Shown: one piece after another, positions 8,706-14,990 of the stretch
How positions within the stretch are numbered: position 1 is the stretch's first letter
Layout of the letters: each line of letters opens with the position of its first letter
Source: Psilocybe azurescens
Taxonomy: Eukaryota > Basidiomycota > Agaricomycetes > Agaricales > Agrocybaceae
Assembly (NCBI GenBank): GCA_023853785.1
Contig: JAJIRX010000380.1
Coordinates: 1-14,990 of the forward strand
Direction: 5' to 3'
DNA: 14,990 nt
Program-made: the position numbers and the translations under genes
Notes under the pieces: model-generated
The model's input: only the letters and a program-made list of their open reading frames with translations
The model's database searches: none
What the model was told of the DNA's origin: nothing

Positions 8706-9066
8706 TGGGGCCAATAATGCAGTACGGGTCGCACATGTAATTGGGCCTGACACAGTGACAGGGGAGATGCACTCGGCACTTGGGGACGGTATTAATATAG
8801 TGGCTGATGCGATGTTGGCCGCAGACGTTGTTGGGCCCAAAAGCATGGTAGTGGCTGTGCGTTCGACGTTCGGGGCCAGTATGATATGGTGGCTGATGCA
8901 TTGTTGGCCGCAGATAATGTTGGACCCGACATGGCAATGGAGGATGTGCATTGAACATTTGTACAAAAGGATATGGTGGCCAATGCATGGTCAGCCACAG
9001 ATGCTGTCATGGCCACCATTATGCTGGGTGGAATGTTCTGGAATAAACACAAAATGGCGTCAATAA
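8706..9066. repeat. About four degenerate tandem repeats of about 88 bp
   Basis: ATATAGTGGCTGATGC (8795), ATATGGTGGCTGATGC (8884) and ATATGGTGGCCAATGC (8971) begin successive units 87-89 bp apart. A more diverged unit starts near 8713. Read on the plus strand each unit gives a 29-residue block like VADAMLAADVVGP. On the minus strand the same units give Ser/Ala/Thr-rich blocks (GPTTSAANIASATI). A period near 87, a multiple of three, suggests a past coding repeat, but the strand is unclear and both frames are broken. Confidence 0.55.
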
Positions 9067-11110
9067 GCCCGTAGATGCCATGACCTCTGATCAATTTTTG
9101 GGAGCCGTCTAGCTGATATAGTAGAACATCTGTTCTGTCCTCAGCACGGCAGATAACAGCTTCAAGGGAGATCAATCACATCGGGCGAACAATTCAAATA
9201 GCCTTAACATCGTTTAAAAACTGCCTAAACGTTGAGATGTTTAGTGCAGGGTGACTTTGTAATTGCCCAATACACAACACCCAATCAAATATTTATATTG
9301 ATCAGTTCAATCTGGGAGGTAAGCTCGTAAGGCTTATTACAATAACTAGTTTAGCAGAGTACAGACTTAGACGATCACTCTGGGGTGATCACTAGTAGCT
9401 AGAGAACACTTTTACAGGCTAGTACACACAAGGCACTTGAATAGTAAGGGCGATCTCTATATGAGGGCGATCACCAATATCAGGGGATCGCTTTTGGGGG
9501 CGAGTGTACACGGGACACTTAACAGTTCTCTTTATAAAACCCAAACTCAAACTTTATCAAACACTATAAGCAATCACCCGTATTAACACATAGTAGATCC
9601 TTAGTTCCTATAAGCAACTGGGCACACTAGTCCACAGTCCTTAGTTTACTATAGGCAATGTCCTGAAAACAGTCGGATTTCTCTGACAGTCATCCCTAGT
9701 TACTATGAGTGATCACTAGCCTTTATAGGGTTCCCACCTGTACTTAATAATCCCCAGGGCAGTCTTACTATAGGCAACGTCCTGAAACAGTCAGAGTTCT
9801 CTGACAGTCATCCCTAGTTACTATGAGCAATCACTAGCCGTATAGGGTTCCAACCTGTACTTAACAATCCCCAGGGCAGTCCACGGATGACTTATAAAAG
9901 CCTGCTTATCAAGTCTAATAGACCTTACGTTGAATATCACAATGGCATGCTCACGAAACCAGGTAGTGCCTAATTGCTTAAGGTGAACTGCAGTGTTTGA
10001 TCTCTTATCACACAAATCACTAGTCCTCAAAGTGTTAACACTAGAATTCTTATTCAGAGTAAATTCTGATATCAAATCTGGGGTGTAAATTACTTGGTTC
10101 CTATTCTAAGATACAGGGCTGTTTTTATAAGCTAAATAGATACTTTGGCTTGTGATAATTGAAAGAGACTAAGAGAAAAGGAAGGAAATGGACTGCGTGC
10201 TGCCTAGCCTTTGCTGCACCAATTATAATAGTGGAAAGTACTAGTTTGCCTGGGCTACAGCGCTTATTTGAAGATAACATTGTTGTCCATGCGGCAGTGC
10301 CTTCTTGGGTAGCAATCACCTGACTTATTTTATCAGATGGCTTGTGGCTAAGGCATGTTGGGATTAGATTGCTAGGGGTATATTTCCTAGGAAACCCTAC
10401 CAAGGTTCCCAAGCACAGTTGCTATTGGTTTAGGACCTCCTGGAACAGCAGGTGCCCTTTATCATGAGGAAAGTTACCTCTAGTATTGTGTGGCAATCAC
10501 TGGCTGGGCAATCGCTCACTCACGTTGGCTGCATTGCAAATTACAAGTTTTTATAGTTGGATCTAGTAAACTGCCATATGCTAAGTTATACACAAGATTT
10601 CAATTGCCAATACATTCAGTCCATAGGGCAATCACCTGTGTGGTGCAGTGATGCCTGATCCCCAAGCGGTTGATTGCCTAATTTAGTGAACAGCCTTGTG
10701 AGGCCTGGACACGGTGATCGCTTTTGCTAATTAATAAGGTTTTCATCACTTGGTGATTGCTTGGTAAGAGACTGATGGGTGTTACCCCTTGTAAGAGCCA
10801 AGGTCATTTCTTAAGAGTTTCTTCTTTGCATGGGACTAATAGTATGATCAATGGAGTGAGCGATCACTTTGGACACTCAGTTAGGGTTGCTTTGATAGCT
10901 GTGTAGGAAACTAAAGGTAGTCTTTGATTTGTAGCACTGATTAATAGGCCACACTACACCTTAGTTAGTTTGTAAGGTCTATTACTCTTGTTGGCCCACT
11001 AGGAAGTAAAGCCTCAAAGCCTAATAGTCTGGCATATCTCCTACCCTTCACTAGTATAATGTACTAGTTTATTACAGATAACAATCGCAAAAATAAGGGC
11101 CTCTGTATCT
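9067..11110. other. Gene-free region with clustered GCRATCAC/ATCACTAG motifs
   Basis: No convincing reading frame covers these two kilobases; the few open frames are short and without recognisable motifs. The region looks coherent because one short motif recurs on both strands: GTGATCACTAG near 9384 and 9706, GGCGATCACC near 9462, GCAATCACTAGCC near 9823, GCAATCACCTG near 10313 and 10627, GCAATCACTGG near 10492, GTGATCGC near 10713, GTGATTGC near 10754 and GCGATCAC near 10860. It could be the body of a non-coding retroelement, an LTR-rich relic or a non-autonomous DNA element. I found no clear terminal repeats. Confidence 0.45.
9646..9881 (+). repeat. 117-119-bp tandem duplication
   Basis: Copy 1 is 9646-9764 and copy 2 is 9765-9881, head to tail with no spacer. 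Both run from TTACTATAGGCAAYGTCCTG to CCCCAGGGCAGTC and differ at a handful of positions plus small indels. A poorer third copy of the start may lie just upstream, near 9601. Each copy holds one ATCACTAGCC motif. Confidence 0.75.
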
Positions 11111-11757
11111 CACTATGAATTGTAAGCTCAGAATGGTTTACACCCTTTCAACGTCGTCCCAGTACAAAAATAGATCATCAACTCATCAACTCCATCAGAT
11201 CACATCCGCATCCACATCAAATCAAATTCACATATTTCTATCTGCACTTCCACAAATCCTGAGGCCCAGGAAAGAAAAGCGGAATAGCCGACGAGCTATT
11301 ACTTTAGCCAAGTGCTCAACAGACCTACAACCAATCACTTCAAATGCTTGGAAGCATACCAAGTATATAAAATTTACAGTAGGGAAACATATTTAAGTAG
11401 AGTACAATTATTTGGGACGAGGTCGGTTTTTGACCTCACAGAAAATCACAACTTGCTTCCTACACACCTACTTGCTTTAAAAACAAAGCTCTAAACTGAA
11501 TTTATCCGAAATTCATACGTTGTCATATCGTCGAAGTCTACCTTACATTGCAAATCCCTCACATACTCGTCGTTATCTGCTTCTCCATGTCTGCTTTCCA
11601 TCTCGCATCAATGCTCCATCGCTCCCGGTTTTGTGCTTCTCAATCACGCTGGTCATTGTGGAAATACAGGCACACATCAACCCTTTGCCTGCTGAACATA
11701 CACCTTCAGCAAACAAACCGTTGGCTGTTAAACAGTCACACCTAAAAGGAGGGATAC
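11111..11757 (+). other. CA/CT-rich stretch with a TATA-like box, no convincing gene
   Basis: The plus strand is rich in C and A around 11190-11260. A strong TATA-like box, TATATAAAA, lies at 11364-11372. Downstream, GAGGTC (11419-11424) and GACCTC (11432-11437) can form a small hairpin. A 91-residue frame (11520-11795) follows, but it needs a non-ATG start and has no motif I know, so I do not call it a gene. The layout resembles a promoter plus leader, or an LTR remnant. Confidence 0.35.
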
Positions 11758-12800
11758 TCAGTCCAAATGCGGACAGTTTACCTCATCTTCAATAGATTGG
11801 GCCCTGCCAGTTGTAATCGCCATGTTGCTCCCAGAGCTGTGACCTTCTACTCCTAAAGATGCTGAACCATTAGTTATATTTTCCTCAAACCCAAATAATG
11901 TTGGCTCTGGTGCACATTGTTTTGATGCATTGTAGATGGCGTTTGGACGTGAAATGTTGAAGAATCCCAGCAATTTCAGCATATTGTTCGTCTAAGTGTT
12001 TGAAATTTTCAAGAATATCATCCATCTTCCCTTCCAACTGAGTGACACAGCGACCAAGACCCGTGTTCGGTCCATGAGCTGATGCTTGCTCTAACTTATG
12101 GTATGACTTGTTACAGTTGTATGCCATAGATAGAGCCATCAATGTGTTGGCTGCTACAGTAAGAAGGGTCGATTCCACCGGTGTCAACACGGGCACCTAA
12201 ATCTTTGTCTGTATTGTCAGCCTGTATTTCTAACGAGCATGAGACAGTTAACATGATGTAATGAATAGCAAATATAAAATATGATACCACAAGATTTTCC
12301 TTTTTCCAATGCTGAGAGGTGCAGAGCACAAGCTTCATCTGCAGTAGCCGATTTGATATGTCGGGCTGACTCGATGTCATTGCCTGTGTATGGATCAGCC
12401 GCAACAATTCAGCCACTTGCTGTTTCACAACCGGTGGTTGGTTGGATGTATGCATTTCATCATCACTTTTGTAGTCTTCTTCAGGCTCAGTGGATGGTTC
12501 ATCGCTGGATTCAACAATTGGCTTTGATTTCAGTTTTCTTTTTGTAGTCATCAATTTTATTCTTTCATGCTGAAGGTATCCTCCAGGTCCGAGACTGCAC
12601 TTCATTTTGAATTTACTACACTGCCAACATGTGCTGCGCCTGTTGGCCTGATCGTAGCACTCTCGCGTCTGCCTTGTGGCAGCGATCACATGCTGCATTG
12701 TTCAACCTTCTGGCTACATGCACAGGGCAGTGTCATACACCAATTTTGATTGGATATGAGATTTATCTATAAGCTTAGAGCATCTGTCTTGACTCCCCAT
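11758..12800 (-). pseudogene. Zn2Cys6-like zinc-cluster protein, broken
   Basis: Reading from the ATG at 12800 (MGSQDRCSKLIDKSHIQSKL) and allowing frameshifts near 12735 and 12645, the protein has LNNAACDRCHKADARVLRSG followed by RRSTCWQCSKFKMKCSLGPG. This gives C-x2-C-x6-V and C-x2-C-x6-C, so the third cysteine of a Zn2Cys6-type cluster is Val here. Such clusters bind DNA in fungal regulators, and versions of them occur in small genes of repeat-rich basidiomycete regions. A basic patch (TTKRKLKSK), an acidic segment (STEPEEDYKSDDEMH) and a 58-bp intron (12230-12287, GTATCA...GTTAG) follow. The downstream exon is in phase but has one stop near 12198, then a coiled-coil-like part (CVTQLEGKMDDILENFKHLD). 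A last frameshift near 11950 leads to LFGFEENITNGSAS and the stop at 11758. It is interrupted near its start by element 2. Confidence 0.55.
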
Positions 12801-12802
12801 TG
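12731..12802. repeat. 72-bp direct repeat, copy 1 (left of element 2)
   Basis: From TGTCATACACCAATTTTG to GACTCCCCATTG, this equals 13915-13986 with three substitutions by eye. It contains the start codon region of the zinc-cluster gene. Both copies touch the ends of the intervening insert exactly. Confidence 0.85.
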
Positions 12803-12830
12803 GAGGTCTTTCCTTTCCCCACACAATCCA

Positions 12831-13062
12831 TATGGACTCCAGTGGACTCTACTGGACTCTCTGTCCAGCCAAACTGGCTGACAGATTGTCCAGTCCACTG
12901 GACTTGCACTGGACTCCTGCCAAATTTTCAGTCCAGTCTCAGCCCAGTGGATTATGAGTCCAGTCAAGTCCACTGGAGTCCACTGGACTGGGGCTTAAAT
13001 ATTCACTGAACAACAACAAATAATATATTTATTAGCACAGTCCAGTGGAGTCCACTGGATGC
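12831..13062. repeat. TGGACTCCA-type array of element 2
   Basis: Repeated TGGACTCC/GGAGTCCA and CCAGTGGACT units occur on both strands. At about 13044-13060, CCAGTGGAGTCCACTGG is a 17-bp perfect palindrome around its central G. The core matches the subterminal motif of element 1, but the flanks differ (CCAGTGG here, CCACCTGG there), as expected for diverged families sharing a binding preference. Confidence 0.6.
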
Positions 13063-13397
13063 AATAATTAACACAATATCTGAAGCATGATCACTAGTTA
13101 TTAATATTAATTGCAAAAATAAAAGAGTAAAATCAATGGAAATAAACTCTATGAAATAACAATTAAATGAAACAATAGTTAAATACACTTGGGAGCAAAG
13201 CCTCCCTATGGATACAATTTTGTATTTTGTTCAGTCCGCAGGGTCAAATTTCACAAGCACATGTGACACTTACGCATGCCCAGCATCTGCCAATCGGCAT
13301 GACAACCATCAAATGAACGACCCCAACCTTTCTTCCGACTACGACCACGACCACCTCGTCGGTTGGAGCCAGCGACAGCCAACCAACGCAACAGAGG

Positions 13398-13914
13398 TTG
13401 ACGACCGAGGACAAGGATGAGGATGAGGATGCGGACAAGGATGTGGACGCGGACAACGGCTGCAACAACGACAAGGACAGGGACGGTGGCTGTGACAGCG
13501 ATGAGGATGAGGGCGAGGACACGGACGAGGACACGGACGGAACAGGACACGGACGAGGACACGGACACGGACATGGACAGGGACGCTGACAGGGACAAGG
13601 ACGGATGGGGACGACAGGGACAAGGAGCGCAGGCGTGGACGGTGGCTGCGACAGCGTGAGGACAGACAGGGACGACAGGGACAAGGACGCAAATGGGGAC
13701 AGCGGCTGCAACAGGGACAGGGATGACAGGGATGAGGACAAGGACACAGACGTGGACAGCGGCTGCGACAGGGACAAGGACAGATGGGGACAACAGGGAC
13801 AAGGACAGACGGGGACAACAGGGACAAGGGCGAGGATGAGGACACAGACACAGACAACGGCTGCAACAACGAGGGCGTGGACGGTGGCTGCAACAGCGGC
13901 GAGGGCGAGGACAC
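13398..13914 (+). repeat. Purine-rich (GGACAV)n repeat, Asp-rich if translated
   Basis: The plus strand consists of GGACAAGGACA-, GAGGATGAGGAC- and GGCTGCRACAGGGAC-like units with very few T residues. One frame (13398-13589) gives an Asp/Glu/Lys/Gly-rich peptide (EDKDEDEDADKD). A second (13605-13943) gives a similar Asp/Arg/Gly-rich peptide and runs out of the element into the 72-bp repeat. A past or present coding role is possible by analogy with element 1, but no single long spliced frame is evident. The long Leu/Ser/Pro/Val frames on the minus strand are by-products of the repeat. Confidence 0.65.
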
Positions 13915-13986
13915 TGTCATACACCAATTTTGATTGGATATGAGATTTATCTATAAGCTTAGAGTGTCTGTCTCGACTCCCCATTG
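13915..13986. repeat. 72-bp direct repeat, copy 2 (right of element 2)
   Basis: This is the partner of 12731-12802. On the minus strand it reads MGSRDRHSKLIDKSHIQSKL, the same N-terminal peptide as copy 1 with two residue changes. The sequence to the right (13987 on) is therefore the original upstream side of the zinc-cluster gene. Confidence 0.85.
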
Positions 13987-14990
13987 CATGCAGAAGCCAG
14001 GGTTATTATTTTGCATTTTTATCTGAAGCACATCCCTCAATATTCAACGTTGAAGCCCATTCACAGTCCACTTCAATCTCCATTACAACTTTCAATCTTC
14101 ACTTCAACTATTTGATCAGCTACATTCCCTATCAGTGATTCAATCGTCTATCTATTTCGAACCTCAAGGCTATATGCAGCTTATTCCTGGACATCATTCT
14201 TATCCATCCTAGTATGCACAGCACTGCACAGCATCATATATCACCATTGTCATCAGCATTTGGTCATCTACAACTATTTGGTCCTTAACTGGATTCCACA
14301 TATGCAGCAAATCTTTGTCTCACTCAGCAGTCTTGGTAATGGATGACTGAGCTGTGCCATGAATAGACTGGTTCTATTCATTAGCATGGTACTTGTTCGC
14401 TATTTTGGCTCCTTTTCTATTGTCTGACACTTTCATATGATTGATCCTTCCTTCCTTTTGTCATTCTTGCTTATTGTACTTACTCAGCTTGGCTTCTTTC
14501 TTACTCATCTCACTTATTTTCATAATCCTGCTTATACTTCTTACTCATCCTATGTTACTTACTTACTCACCCTTCTATTTTTCACTCCTAAACTCCGTCA
14601 GCCTTCAATCTATTGTATGTAGTTGACAGATGGGACTACTGGGTGTCGTTCTACAGAATGATTAGTATAGTTTGGACGCTTGATCTCTTTTAAATATTTT
14701 TCTATGTTCTCTGGTATATAAACCATGTATTAGTATCGCTTGGAATGCAAGGAAGTTACAAGCCCCAACTTTCTTCACAGCAAAGATTTCAAGTTATCAA
14801 GTACTCAGTCCAGCACTCCAAGCACGCATTCAATCAATCTCTATCAATATTCAGCACAAAATTCAACAATCACTCCAGTTATTCAAGGCGTTCATCAGAG
14901 GCTAGACCAGCCTATCCAACCACCCACGCTCTCACATTCCAGAGCAATTTATCCAGTTAATTCGATCCTATCATCCTCAGACCCTTCATT
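13987..14990 (+). other. Pyrimidine-rich non-coding region, possible promoter or LTR
   Basis: No gene is supported. The plus strand is C/T/A-rich throughout. Between 14440 and 14590 the words CTTACTCA/TTACTCAT recur several times, together with CTTCCTTCC and TTACTTACTTAC, giving small open frames of low-complexity Leu/Thr/Ser peptides that I reject. After the TATA-like box at 14715 a CA-rich, leader-like sequence runs to the window end. A retrotransposon LTR is one reading (TATA box, then R/U5-like leader), but no second copy or primer-binding site can be seen. Upstream regulatory DNA of the zinc-cluster gene is another. Confidence 0.35.
14715..14722 (+). promoter_or_regulatory. TATA-like box
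   Basis: TATATAAA is followed by about 270 bases of CA-rich sequence without an early long reading frame, as in many fungal leader regions and LTRs. No transcript start or product can be assigned. Confidence 0.35.

Larger units (their letters stand above)
12803..13914. mobile_element. Second insert related to element 1 (element 2)
   Basis: The insert lies exactly between the two 72-bp direct repeats. Its left tip, GAGGTCTTTCC followed by CCCCACACAATCCATATGGA, resembles the left tip of element 1 (GAGGTCTTTACC, then CACCCATATATTCCAGGTGGA). The right tip ends ACAC in both elements, but a full right TIR is missing here; simple-repeat sequence runs to the edge, so that end is probably lost or rebuilt. 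As in element 1, a TGGASTCCA array (about 12831-13062) comes first, then AT-rich spacer, then a GC-rich part. The latter opens with similar wording near 13320 and 3395: CCCCAACCTTTCTTCCGAC against CCCCACCTCTTCCTCCGAC, and GTCGGTTGGAGCCAG against GTCCGGTCGGAGCCAG. No transposase is seen. Confidence 0.6.

Noticed and set aside
9213..9236. Small inverted repeat GTTTA...TAAAC as an element terminus
   Set aside because: The arms are only about five bases and I found no partner at the far side of the gene-free region.
9646..10870. CRISPR-like array
   Set aside because: The repeats are unevenly spaced, degenerate and on both strands, in a clearly eukaryotic context with spliceosomal introns.
11520..11795. 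91-residue plus-strand frame
   Set aside because: No ATG at its start, no known motif, and the end overlaps the zinc-cluster gene on the other strand.
13244..13984. Minus-strand 246-residue frame and overlapping Ser/Pro/Leu/Cys frames
   Set aside because: All three minus-strand frames are open because the purine-rich repeat lacks stop codons in reverse. The first residues belong to the zinc-cluster gene fragment in the 72-bp repeat and merely run into the insert.

Overview
This window looks like a stretch of repeat-rich genome from a mushroom-forming basidiomycete (Agaricomycetes). I infer this from three things: a broken KDZ-type transposase with a CxC2 cysteine-cluster N-terminus, spliceosomal introns of about 50 bp (GT...AG), and two other degraded protein genes of types found beside such transposons in these fungi. 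Most of the DNA is moderately AT-rich and poor in CpG. I see no intact housekeeping gene, rRNA, CRISPR array or bacterial-style operon. No database could be searched, so family calls rest on motif recognition.

Layout. (a) About 200-6177, minus strand: one KDZ transposase pseudogene, carrying three recognisable 50-bp introns, several frameshifts and a few in-frame stops. (b) 2830-4944: a 2115-bp DNA transposon nested inside that gene. It has about 50-bp imperfect terminal inverted repeats (TIRs), an 8-bp target duplication (TCCATTGG) and arrays of TGGAGTCCA-type motifs near both ends. It also holds a tRNA-like unit and a CpG-rich two-exon reading frame for an Asn/Asp/Thr/Tyr repeat protein. 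(c) About 6353-8443, plus strand: a broken companion gene, divergent from the transposase, with a small palindromic MITE-like insert at 7119-7207. (d) About 8706-9066: degenerate tandem repeats of about 88 bp. (e) 9067-11110: no gene seen, but a marked cluster of GCRATCAC/ATCACTAG motifs and a 117-119-bp tandem duplication. (f) 11111-11757: a TATA-like box and CA/CT-rich sequence, no convincing gene. (g) 11758-12800, minus strand: a degraded Zn2Cys6-like zinc-cluster protein gene with a 58-bp intron. (h) 12803-13914: a second insert whose left tip resembles the first element and which also carries TGGACTCCA motifs and an Asp-rich repeat region. It lies between two copies of a 72-bp stretch that includes the start of the zinc-cluster gene. 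(i) 13987-14990: pyrimidine-rich non-coding DNA with a TATA-like box, possibly an LTR or promoter.

How it fits together. Regions a and c resemble the transposase and accessory halves of one KDZ-type unit; g may be an accessory gene of the same or a related unit. These older, CpG-depleted relics were later hit by two members of a distinct TIR family (b and h). That family combines clustered TGGASTCCA-type motifs with a fast-evolving simple-repeat region; in one copy this region is a plausible spliced gene. I consider this family the most unusual content of the window.
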